From contig NZ_JAAAWO010000013.1 of assembly GCF_010500895.1 (NCBI RefSeq), forward strand, positions 51,428 through 115,427: 64,000 nucleotides of DNA, read 5' to 3'. The position numbers were made by a program, and so were the translations under genes. The DNA comes from Alteromonas genovensis (lineage in GTDB: Bacteria; Pseudomonadota; Gammaproteobacteria; Enterobacterales; Alteromonadaceae). Below the pieces are notes generated by a model that had not been told where the DNA came from, searched no databases, and saw only the letters and a list, made by a program, of their open reading frames with translations. Below are positions 17,576-25,783 of this stretch, piece by piece; position 1 is the first letter of the stretch; each line of letters starts with the position of its first letter.

Positions 17576-20386
17576 TTAAACGTTTTGAATCGCTACGTCT
17601 GGCGTGAATTTAGGCGCAACGGCCATATCTTCAGCAGGTGGCGCGAAGTCTGTAAGGTTAATACCTTCAACCGCCGCTTTGTACTCGTCCATAGTTGGGA
17701 AGCGACCTAGCACAGCAGATAGCACCACTAATGGTGTTGAACCAAGCAGTGACTCACCTTTCTTCTCGTTAGAGTCAGCAACAACACGACCTTGGAACAA
17801 GCGCGTAGAGGTAGCAATAACCGTATCACCAGGTTCTGCTTTCTCTTGGTTACCCATACAAAGGTTACACCCTGGACGCTCTAAGTACATGATGTTGTCA
17901 TACTTAGTACGCGCAGACTCTTTTGGCTTATCGTCGTTAAACTCAAAACCAGCGTACTTGGTAAGGATATCCCAATCGCCTTCCGCTTTTAGCTCATCAA
18001 CAATGTTGTATGTTGGTGGTGCAACAACAAGCGGTACGTTGAACGACACACTGCCATTTTGCTTTTCTAAATTGCGAAGCATTTGAGCGATAATCTGCAT
18101 GTCACCTTTGTGAACCATACAAGAACCAACAAAGGCTAAATCAACGGTTTTACCATCGTAGAAAGACACAGGGCGAATAACATCATGGGTATAACGCTTA
18201 GAAACGTCATCGTTATTCACGTCTGGATCAGCAATCATTGGCTCGTCGATTTGGTCTAAATCAACAACCACTTCTGCGTAGTATTTTGCGTTATCATCGG
18301 GTGCAAGAGCCGGCTCTTCGCCTGACTTGATTTCAGCAATACGCTTATCAGCAAGGTCGATAAGACCCTGAAGCATGTTCGCATCGTTGTCCATGCCCTT
18401 GTCGATCATGATCTTGATGCGTGTTTTAGCAAGCTCAAGTGACGCAATCATCGTCTCATCATTTGAGATACAGATTGACGCTTTCGCTTTCATCTCAGCC
18501 GTCCAGTCGGTAAACGTGAACGCTTGGTCAGCAAGCAAAGTACCAATTTGCACTTCAATAACACGACCTTGGAACACATTCTCACCGCCAAATTGCTTAA
18601 GCATTTGCGCTTGCGTTGCGTGAACAACATCGCGGAAGTCCATGTGGCTCTTCATTCCACCTTTGAACGTCACTTTTACCGACTCTGGAATTGGCATCGC
18701 CGCTTCACCTGTCGCAAGCGCTACCGCTACCGTACCCGAGTCAGCACCGAACGCGACGCCTTTAGACATACGAGTATGTGAGTCACCACCAATGATAATA
18801 GCGCGATCGTCAACGGTAATATCGTTCAATACTTTGTGAATAACGTCAGTCATTGCATGGTAAACCCCTTTAGGGTCACGTGCCGTGATTACGCCAAAGT
18901 TATTCATGAAAGACATAAGCTTAGGAATATTAGCTTGGGCTTTCTTATCCCATACCGAAGCTGTGTGACAGCCAGACTGGTATGCACCGTCTACAAGCGG
19001 AGAAATAGTTGATGCTGCCATCGATTCTAGCTCTTGGCATGTCATCGGGCCGGTTGTATCTTGTGAGCCTACAATGTTTACTTTAACGCGAACGTCTGAG
19101 CCAGCGTGAAGCGGAGTCTCAGACTTAACGCCTACCGCATTGCGGTTAAAGATTTTTTCAACAGCTGTTAGACCTTGGTTCGCTACAGATACTTCTTTTG
19201 AACGTGCATAAACTTCAGGTACGTCTGTACCTAACACTTTTGCAGCAAAAGTTTGTAACTGCTTACCAAACGTTACCGCGTAAGAACCACCGGCTTTCAT
19301 AAACTCCATTTTTTGCGGAGTGAAAGCGCTTGATATATCAGCAAGTTCTTCTGAGCCGTTAAACAGTTTCTTCGCTTTAGTGTCGATGGTAAGCACGGTG
19401 CCTGTAGCAACAGAATATGCTTCTTCTAACACTGGGTCGCCGTTAGCATCGCGAACCACTTCACCGTTAGCATCCGTCTTTTTAACCCAGTTTTTAAGGT
19501 CTAAACCAATGCCGCCGGTAACGTCTACGGTCGTTAAGAAGATAGGCGCGATACCGTTGGTACCTGCAACTACTGGCGCTTTGTTCACAAATGGAATGTA
19601 AGGGCTTGCTGCCTCACCGGCCCACAGTGCAACGTTGTTCACACCAGACATACGTGAAGAACCTACGCCCATGGTGCCTTTTTCAGCAATAAGCATTACT
19701 TTAGCGTTAGGGTGCTTTTTACCTAGCTCAACAATTTCTTGCTGCGCTTTAGGCGTGATCATGCACTGGCCGTGTAGTTCACGGTCTGCGCGAGAATGAG
19801 CTTGGTTGCCTGGAGATAGTAAATCAGTAGAGATATCACCTTCTGCAGCAATATATGTCACTACATCAATTTTCTCTGGTACGTCAGGTAACTTAGTAAA
19901 GAACTCTGCTTTTGCGTAGCTCTCTAGAATGTCTTTTGCTATTGCATTGCCTGCGTTGAACGACGCTTCTAAACGCTCTGTATCAGCTTCGTAAAGGTAA
20001 ACCTGTGTTTTCACTACTTCAGCAGCTGGTTTCGCAACCGCTTCGTTGTCTGAAAGTGCCAAATCAAGAAGCACTTCAACAGACGGGCCGCCTTTCATAT
20101 GAGAAAGAAGTTCTAATGCAAACTCAGGCGTGATTTCATCAACCTTTTCTTCGCCAAGTACAATTTCCTTCAGGAAAGTCGCTTTTACGCCAGCAGCACT
20201 CGTCGTGCCTGGCAAGGTATTGTAGATGAAGAACTTAAGAGAATCTTCGCGATGCTCATTACTTGTGTCTCTAATTTGAGCAATGATTTCTGATAGTAAA
20301 TCAGCACTATCAATGGGCTTAGGGTGTAGACCTAATTCCGCTTTACGGGTCTCGATTTCTGCCAGATATTCTGAATACAAACTCAT
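17576..20386 (-). CDS. acnB: AcnB, bifunctional aconitate hydratase 2 / 2-methylisocitrate dehydratase, long form
   Basis: Interconverts citrate and isocitrate in the TCA cycle with a [4Fe-4S] cluster. The order is that of AcnB: N-terminal HEAT-like domain (residues 1-160), swivel domain (MITPKAQQEIVELG, GTMGVGSSRMSG), then the catalytic core. Cluster cysteines are visible in VGSCMVHKG and in the pair RPGCNLCMGNQ. Substrate and active-site text includes GGDSHTRMSKG and VGSQDTTGPMT. At 936 aa it is about 70 residues longer than E. coli AcnB (865), and several stretches differ, so it appears to be a separate AcnB subtype. Monocistronic. Confidence 0.93.
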   Translation of the reverse strand: MSLYSEYLAEIETRKAELGLHPKPIDSADLLSEIIAQIRDTSNEHREDSLKFFIYNTLPGTTSAAGVKATFLKEIVLGEEKVDEITPEFALELLSHMKGGPSVEVLLDLALSDNEAVAKPAAEVVKTQVYLYEADTERLEASFNAGNAIAKDILESYAKAEFFTKLPDVPEKIDVVTYIAAEGDISTDLLSPGNQAHSRADRELHGQCMITPKAQQEIVELGKKHPNAKVMLIAEKGTMGVGSSRMSGVNNVALWAGEAASPYIPFVNKAPVVAGTNGIAPIFLTTVDVTGGIGLDLKNWVKKTDANGEVVRDANGDPVLEEAYSVATGTVLTIDTKAKKLFNGSEELADISSAFTPQKMEFMKAGGSYAVTFGKQLQTFAAKVLGTDVPEVYARSKEVSVANQGLTAVEKIFNRNAVGVKSETPLHAGSDVRVKVNIVGSQDTTGPMTCQELESMAASTISPLVDGAYQSGCHTASVWDKKAQANIPKLMSFMNNFGVITARDPKGVYHAMTDVIHKVLNDITVDDRAIIIGGDSHTRMSKGVAFGADSGTVAVALATGEAAMPIPESVKVTFKGGMKSHMDFRDVVHATQAQMLKQFGGENVFQGRVIEVQIGTLLADQAFTFTDWTAEMKAKASICISNDETMIASLELAKTRIKIMIDKGMDNDANMLQGLIDLADKRIAEIKSGEEPALAPDDNAKYYAEVVVDLDQIDEPMIADPDVNNDDVSKRYTHDVIRPVSFYDGKTVDLAFVGSCMVHKGDMQIIAQMLRNLEKQNGSVSFNVPLVVAPPTYNIVDELKAEGDWDILTKYAGFEFNDDKPKESARTKYDNIMYLERPGCNLCMGNQEKAEPGDTVIATSTRLFQGRVVADSNEKKGESLLGSTPLVVLSAVLGRFPTMDEYKAAVEGINLTDFAPPAEDMAVAPKFTPDVAIQNV

Positions 20387-20795
20387 AGGGTTCTCTCGGT
20401 CATAGTTTTACGTGGGCGTAGTGTTAAGTCGGTCTTAGCTATACGCATATAAAATTGGTGCTTATTTTAACTGATTTTTGCTCGTTACGTAATCTTTGAA
20501 GTAAATCAGCCCGTGAAGCCAGCTGCCGTGTTTCGCTAACATTAACACTAACCGCAACCGCGCTAACGATTTACCACAGATGGGAAAACCTAAATTTACC
20601 CCATATTATTCATGCACTTGTGAAAAATAAGCGTATCACTTTGTGCATAAACCCCTCAATCCATTCTCACGCACTAAATAAGCAATGGTGTTGCATTTAT
20701 GTCAGACATTTTTGCTGGTTATGGTTGTACCAGTTTAAATAATACACAGAGCACATCAATGAGGTGTTAATTGGGCTTTGTTAATCAATGTCAGG
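20387..20795. other. Intergenic region upstream of acnB
   Basis: About 410 bases without a gene. It must contain the acnB promoter and leader on the minus strand, but I cannot single out convincing -35/-10 boxes. The far end abuts the inverted-repeat element at 20793-20836. Confidence 0.4.
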
Positions 20796-20836
20796 GCGTG
20801 TTGACCTTTGCTGAACAACAAAAAATCAACACGCGC
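20793..20836. repeat. Inverted-repeat element, GGGCGTGTTGA family, copy 1
   Basis: Begins AGGGCGTGTTGACCTTTGCTG. The arm GCGTGTTGA (20796-20804) pairs perfectly with TCAACACGC (20826-20834). It ends at the stop codon of the sugar dehydrogenase gene, so it forms a hairpin at that transcript's 3' end. Copy 2 is at 46000-46045. Confidence 0.85.
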
Positions 20837-22038
20837 TAGTTTACAGGCGAAATTCTAATGACTTTCCCTTTCTCCCCATCGGTAAGCAGTAAAATGTCGC
20901 CGTTTTTATCGATTGCCACATCTCGCAAGCGAGTGTCTATTTTATCTAATAGCAACTTCGCGCCCTTTACAATACTGCCGTCTCTTAGATTTTTTAATGG
21001 CACCGCGTATACGCGCTTTGTTTTAAGTGCTGTAACAATCGCTGTGTTTTTTAAAGCCGTAAATCCGTCATCGTTATAAATAGCCATTGATGAGGGCGCT
21101 ATTGACGGTGTCCAATCAAGCAACGGGTTTACCATGCCTTCGTAGTGATTAAAGGGGGAGATTTGCGCACCTGAATAATCAACGCCTAGAGTAACCACAG
21201 GCCAACCGTAGTTATCACCACGAGTAATTCTATTAATTTCGTCGCCACCATCTGGCCCGTGCTCGTTAAGTAAAATTTCGCCACTACTGGTGATAACAAG
21301 GCCTTGAGGGTTTCGATGCCCTAGGGTGTAAACATACGGGCTCTCAGGGAAAGGCGCATTAGCGAGTGGCTCACCGGTGATAGTAAAGCCTAGTACTTTT
21401 CCAAGGTGTGAACTTACTACCTGCGCCTGCTCACGATAGTCAAAGCCATCTCCAGAGGTCAGCAGGTATTCCTCATTACCTAAACTTAGCAATTTAGCGC
21501 CGTAGTGCACTGGGGTATCTCTGACCGTATTAATTTCAAACACTGGCTGAATATTCGTGACGCCGAATGCTGAGGAAAATTGGCCAGATACCACCACGAG
21601 TTTATTCTCTGAGTCCGTCCCTTTTGAGTAAGATAACAACAGCGTCGATGAGGTATCAAAATCGTCAGCAGGGATAACATCTAACCAGCCTCCTTGTCCT
21701 TTGGTATAGAGGCCCGGAAGATTAACCTTTACCCTATATTGCGCATTTGATTCATTGATAATTGCTAACTGTCCGTCACGTTGAGTAACAAGGATAACCC
21801 CACTTGGCAGTACTTCAATAGACTTGGGAAAGGAAAGCCCATCGATGACTACATTTGTTGAATATTGGCTCTCTTTGAGCAATGGCTCTTTTGACACTGC
21901 CTCTTTTGACACTGGCTCCTTTAGCAATGACTCCTTTGACTGTGGCTTTTCTGATATGGCTTCTTGGGCCTTTATGCTTATAGACAAGCACGCTATCAGC
22001 ATTGCACTGGTTACAATCAGTGCGCTCGTTATCTTCAT
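20836..22038 (-). CDS. PQQ-dependent sugar dehydrogenase family protein (soluble aldose type)
   Basis: Six-bladed beta-propeller of the GSDH/YliI family; relatives oxidise aldose sugars in the periplasm with PQQ. I start at ATG 22038 (MKITSALIVTSAML), with GAGAG upstream, giving a signal peptide; an upstream in-frame start at 22077 is unlikely. Between signal peptide and propeller lies a Lys/Glu-rich run of pentapeptide repeats (SKESL, LKEPV, SKEAV, SKEPL). Propeller motifs are IEVLPSGVILVTQRDGQL, LGHRNPQGLV, LNEHGPDGGDEINRI and NYGWPVVTLG; the HGPDGGDE segment is the family signature near PQQ/metal. The substrate is not predictable. Confidence 0.88.
   Translation of the reverse strand: MKITSALIVTSAMLIACLSISIKAQEAISEKPQSKESLLKEPVSKEAVSKEPLLKESQYSTNVVIDGLSFPKSIEVLPSGVILVTQRDGQLAIINESNAQYRVKVNLPGLYTKGQGGWLDVIPADDFDTSSTLLLSYSKGTDSENKLVVVSGQFSSAFGVTNIQPVFEINTVRDTPVHYGAKLLSLGNEEYLLTSGDGFDYREQAQVVSSHLGKVLGFTITGEPLANAPFPESPYVYTLGHRNPQGLVITSSGEILLNEHGPDGGDEINRITRGDNYGWPVVTLGVDYSGAQISPFNHYEGMVNPLLDWTPSIAPSSMAIYNDDGFTALKNTAIVTALKTKRVYAVPLKNLRDGSIVKGAKLLLDKIDTRLRDVAIDKNGDILLLTDGEKGKVIRISPVN
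21870..21945. repeat. In-frame 15-base tandem repeats in the sugar dehydrogenase gene
   Basis: About five units of 15 bases of the type GGCTCTTTTGACACT (plus-strand reading), coding for pentapeptides (S/L)KE(S/P/A)(V/L) on the minus strand. The unit length is a multiple of three, so changes in copy number keep the frame. Confidence 0.85.
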
Positions 22039-22115
22039 ATTCACTCTCGAGATTGGTTTCTTTAATAACACTATCATGGTATACCCGTTTCATACGCTAA
22101 ATTTATACACGCTCA

Positions 22116-22601
22116 ATGTGGTGCTTTATGCTCGCCTTTTTACGACATACTTTTTTTCGTTTTACACCTGCTTGGATTATCGCTTTTGTTTTCGCAAGCG
22201 TATTACACTCTCACTTTGTTCTGTTTGAGTTGGCGGCACTTGACATCAATATTCCAGTTTCCAAGTGGCTCACTATGGTGCTGGAGGACCTGTCTGGTTT
22301 ACTACCAACCTACGGTGCCATTATTGCAGTGACACTCACGCTCAGTTTTTTCATCGCGAGTAGACTTAACAGCCTCCTTGAAAAGCGCGCTCTCACTTTG
22401 ACAAAAAATGGCGCCGCGAGCACTTTTAGCGCCGCAGGCATTTTTGGCGCCGCAGGCGCTATCGGCTTTTTAGTCATGCTAGCGGCTATGCAACCTATTT
22501 TAGATGTGACACTTATAGCGGGCGCTAGAAGTCACCTCGGCATTGCAGCTCAATGTATTGCTGGCTTTGTATCTGGCATTGTCTACGGCCGTTTACGCTA
22601 A
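22116..22601 (+). CDS. Small integral membrane protein of unknown function
   Basis: A 161-aa protein with about four hydrophobic segments (TPAWIIAFVFASVLHSHFVL, YGAIIAVTLTLSFFIASRL, AAGAIGFLVMLAAM, IAAQCIAGFVSGIVYG). I do not recognise the family. ATG 22116 and ATG 22128 are both possible; neither has a clear ribosome site. The middle has a short repeat, FSAAGIF/FGAAGAI, encoded by two copies of a GC-rich block TTTTAGCGCCGCAGGCA (about 22424-22458). It is divergent from the sugar dehydrogenase, 77 bases apart, so they may share a control region. Confidence 0.7.
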   Translation: MWCFMLAFLRHTFFRFTPAWIIAFVFASVLHSHFVLFELAALDINIPVSKWLTMVLEDLSGLLPTYGAIIAVTLTLSFFIASRLNSLLEKRALTLTKNGAASTFSAAGIFGAAGAIGFLVMLAAMQPILDVTLIAGARSHLGIAAQCIAGFVSGIVYGRLR

Positions 22602-22739
22602 CTCACGGTGATAGTTCACAACCATTAACATTACTTTTGGTTATAATAATTTATAAACCAACAAAGATGTAAATGAAAAGTTAACTTTGCTAATGTTACG
22701 CTATTATTGAATAACCGCGCCCTACTAGGAACAAGCAAT

Positions 22740-24311
22740 ATGATAACTTATCCAGAAAACGTCACCTGCTTAGCTGATTATATCGAAAGTGTATTAACGA
22801 AGTTTGCTGATAGACCCGCATATACTGCATTGGGGCAAACCCTTACGTTTAGCGAGATTGATGAGAAATCATCCGCACTTGCCCGTTACCTTGTTAATGA
22901 GGCCAAGCTTGAACCTGGCTCCCGTGTGGCTATTCAGCTTCCAAACCTCATACAAAACCCTATTGCGGTATATGCAGCCCTTCGTGCTGGCCTTGTGGTG
23001 GTAAATACCAACCCGCTCTACACTGAACGCGAAATGAAGCATCAGTTTACAGACAGCGGTGCCACTGCACTTATCATCCTTAGTGACTTACTCCCTAAGT
23101 ATGACGCAATTAAAAGTGACACCACTATTCGCACTGTCATTACAACGTCTGCCACCGAACTGCTAGACCCGAGCTCGGCACCTTCTATTGAAGGCACAGT
23201 ATCACTATCAAGCGCCGTCGAAACTGGCGCTAAAACTGCAGAGTTCAAACGCCCAGCGGTAGAAAAAGAAGAATTGGCCATGTTGCAATATACCGGCGGA
23301 ACTACGGGTGTAAGTAAAGGGGCGGCACTGAGTCACAATAACGTGCTAGCCAACTGCATCCAAATGCTTGACAGAATAGGTCAGCAGTTTAAAGACGGCC
23401 AAGAAGTCGTAGTATGCCCCCTGCCGCTTTACCATATATACGCCTTTACGGTGTGCATGATGGCGCTGTTTTCAAAAGGCAGTCAAATTGTACTTATCCC
23501 GAACCCAAGAGATATCGACGGCTTCATTCAAACGCTCAAGCCACACTCCATCACTGCTTTTGCCGGTATTAATACGTTATTTGTTGGGTTAGGTCGTCAC
23601 CCTGAATTTGCCAAACTCGACTTCTCAAAACTACACCTAACAATGTCAGGTGGCACTGCATTAACCCAAGCCGCAGTGTCTATTTGGAAGGGGGTTACCG
23701 GTAATACCATCACTGAAGGATACGGCCTATCTGAAACTGCACCAGTGGTATCGTTTAATATCCCTGGGAAAGAAGAAATTGGCACCGTCGGGCATGAGCT
23801 TGAAGATACTGAAGTCGCGCTGCTCGACAGTTATGATAAACCTGTTGGCGATGGAGAGTCAGGCCAAATCGCAGTAAGAGGACCACAGGTTATGCTTGGG
23901 TATTGGCAGCGCGATGACGAAACTGCAAAAGTAATGACCGAAGACAACTTCTTTAAAACCGGCGATATTGGCGTACGCACTGAGTCAGGCGCAATAAAAA
24001 TAGTCGACCGACTTAAAGACATGATCATCGTTTCTGGCTTTAATGTTTATCCTAATGAAATAGAGGAAATTCTCACCTCCCACCCCGACGTCATGGAAGC
24101 CGCAGTAGTTGGCAAGCCAGATGAAAAAACAGGTGAACGAGTTTGCGCCTTTATTGCCGTGAGTAGTGATATCAAAGTGGAAGACGTTACCGCCTTTTGT
24201 AAAGAGCAGCTCACTAACTACAAGGTACCTAAGTCTATTGAGATTTTAGAGGAACTTCCTAAGTCGACTGTAGGTAAAATTCTTCGTCGCGAACTAAGAG
24301 ACAAAGGTTAG
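22740..24311 (+). CDS. Class I adenylate-forming acyl-CoA ligase (long-chain fatty acid type)
   Basis: Activates a carboxylic acid, probably a fatty acid, with ATP and CoA. I start at ATG 22740 with AGGA nine bases upstream, giving 523 aa; a TTG frame from 22707 is longer but unsupported. Motifs in order: P-loop YTGGTTGVSKGA, the acyl-pocket text MSGGTALTQAA, GYGLSETAPVVS, KTGDIGVRTESG, and the hinge KDMIIVSGFNVYPNEIE; the catalytic Lys is in KSTVGKILRREL. Resembles FadD, but other chain lengths or aromatic acids cannot be excluded. No beta-oxidation genes adjoin it. Confidence 0.9.
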   Translation: MITYPENVTCLADYIESVLTKFADRPAYTALGQTLTFSEIDEKSSALARYLVNEAKLEPGSRVAIQLPNLIQNPIAVYAALRAGLVVVNTNPLYTEREMKHQFTDSGATALIILSDLLPKYDAIKSDTTIRTVITTSATELLDPSSAPSIEGTVSLSSAVETGAKTAEFKRPAVEKEELAMLQYTGGTTGVSKGAALSHNNVLANCIQMLDRIGQQFKDGQEVVVCPLPLYHIYAFTVCMMALFSKGSQIVLIPNPRDIDGFIQTLKPHSITAFAGINTLFVGLGRHPEFAKLDFSKLHLTMSGGTALTQAAVSIWKGVTGNTITEGYGLSETAPVVSFNIPGKEEIGTVGHELEDTEVALLDSYDKPVGDGESGQIAVRGPQVMLGYWQRDDETAKVMTEDNFFKTGDIGVRTESGAIKIVDRLKDMIIVSGFNVYPNEIEEILTSHPDVMEAAVVGKPDEKTGERVCAFIAVSSDIKVEDVTAFCKEQLTNYKVPKSIEILEELPKSTVGKILRRELRDKG

Positions 24312-24610
24312 TCAACAAAAATAGATAAACCAATGCTAAGTCGGTTTTGAACAATCAAGGTTCACTCTACCTTGAACAATGGCATGTCGCTGACGACTTC
24401 AGAGGCATGCCGTGTTAACCCAGTCCACCTTCCCTACTGCACCACTCTATAACACCTCTAAACTTAAGCAGCCGAAATCAAACACTTCATATCATGGAGA
24501 GTTGATATAGGTAAATAGTATTAAAAACGAGACAATCAGCGGTAATAAGTTGCTGCATGAGTCATTTATTACTATAAATAAACAATCGATAATATAGTAG
24601 ATTAACGCCC
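24312..24610. other. Intergenic region upstream of the FIST operon
   Basis: Contains two small hairpins: CAAGGT/ACCTTG (24356-24374) and GGCATG/CATGCC (24381-24411). Neither has a T-run, so neither is a clear terminator. The promoter of the FIST operon should lie in the AT-rich part, 24480-24600. Confidence 0.4.
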
Positions 24611-25783
24611 ATGCTTTCCACGTCGTTTACCTTTGAATCGTTTGAAGAAATAAACATTCAACAGTGTGCGCTAAAACAGTTCAATCCCTCCTTGATTATT
24701 TTCTATGCCGCACCGGCATTTTTCAAAAATGAATCACGCTCTACAAAACGCTTTAGCGAGATTATTGATAATCTGAGCCAGATTACCGCTAACATTGTGG
24801 GGTGTAGTACGGCAGGAGAAATTAATTCTGACCAAGTTTCAAACGACACTATCGTTATGATTGCTATGAAATTTGAATACGGTAGTTCAGTAAAAATTCA
24901 CACCTCAACGCTTACGAATATGCAAAATTCCTTTGATACTGGAGCAAAGCTCGGACAACACATTGAACCGGTAGGTTTAAAGGGTATTTATACACTCGCA
25001 CCAGGGCTTGCCATTAATGGCTCGGCACTTATTCACGGGCTAGCCCATTCACTTTCCTGTGATGTAAAAATTAGTGGAGGACTCGCTGGCGATAACGCCT
25101 CTTTTGAAAAGACCTATATTATTAGTCCTCAAGGGATACACGAGGATACCGTGGTGGCGGTATGCTTTTATGGCGACAACCTATCTTTTGGCTATGGCGC
25201 ATCAGGGGGGTGGCGCTCTTTTGGCCCTTCTCGCAGCGTCACAAAAGCCAAAGAAAATGTCCTCTACGAATTGGACAATGCGCCAGCTTTAGCCATCTAT
25301 AAAGAGTATCTGGGTGAGTATGCCGCAGACTTGCCTGCGAATGGTTTGCTGTTCCCATTAGAAGTTATCGGCGAAGATCAAAAAGGCACTGGCCTTATCC
25401 GCACCATACTTGGCATTAATGAGGAAGATGGCAGTTTAATACTCGCCGGAGATGTTAAAGAAATGCAGTACGTAAGGCTTATGCACGCTTCTACTGACAA
25501 CTTGATTGATGGCGCACAACTAGCCGTGTCAAACGCCCTGACAGCCCCAAGTTCTCAGCAAACACTTAGCGTGGCACTAGTTACCAGCTGTGTAGGCAGA
25601 AAGTTGGTGATGGGCGACCGCGTTGAAGAGGAGCTGGAGTGTGTTCAGGAGCTTTTACCGCCGAATACCTGCATTGCCGGTTTTTATTCCTACGGCGAAA
25701 TTTGCCCTTTTAATAATCAGTCTGATAGCAAGCTATATAATCAAACCATGTCGATGACGCTAATTCAGGAAGCCACCTCTTGA
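24611..25783 (+). CDS. FIST-domain sensory protein
   Basis: FIST (F-box and intracellular signal transduction) proteins are predicted small-ligand sensors, possibly for amino acids. The N-terminal FIST domain covers about residues 25-210 (IVGCSTAGEI, VKISGGLAGDNASFEKTYII) and the FIST_C domain about 220-370 (LPLEVIGEDQ-like text, LVTSCVGRKLVMG, IAGFYSYGEICPF). No signal peptide or membrane segment, so it is cytoplasmic. The stop TGA overlaps the TTG start of the kinase gene downstream, so the two are translationally coupled. The sensor probably controls that kinase. Confidence 0.9.
   Translation: MLSTSFTFESFEEINIQQCALKQFNPSLIIFYAAPAFFKNESRSTKRFSEIIDNLSQITANIVGCSTAGEINSDQVSNDTIVMIAMKFEYGSSVKIHTSTLTNMQNSFDTGAKLGQHIEPVGLKGIYTLAPGLAINGSALIHGLAHSLSCDVKISGGLAGDNASFEKTYIISPQGIHEDTVVAVCFYGDNLSFGYGASGGWRSFGPSRSVTKAKENVLYELDNAPALAIYKEYLGEYAADLPANGLLFPLEVIGEDQKGTGLIRTILGINEEDGSLILAGDVKEMQYVRLMHASTDNLIDGAQLAVSNALTAPSSQQTLSVALVTSCVGRKLVMGDRVEEELECVQELLPPNTCIAGFYSYGEICPFNNQSDSKLYNQTMSMTLIQEATS

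Noticed and set aside
17604..18086. 160-codon plus-strand frame opposite acnB
   Set aside because: Antisense shadow of a fully conserved aconitase frame; no protein features.
20387..20795. Prophage or genomic-island boundary around the repeat elements
   Set aside because: No integrase, tRNA end, direct repeats or compositional break is seen; genes on both sides are ordinary chromosomal ones.
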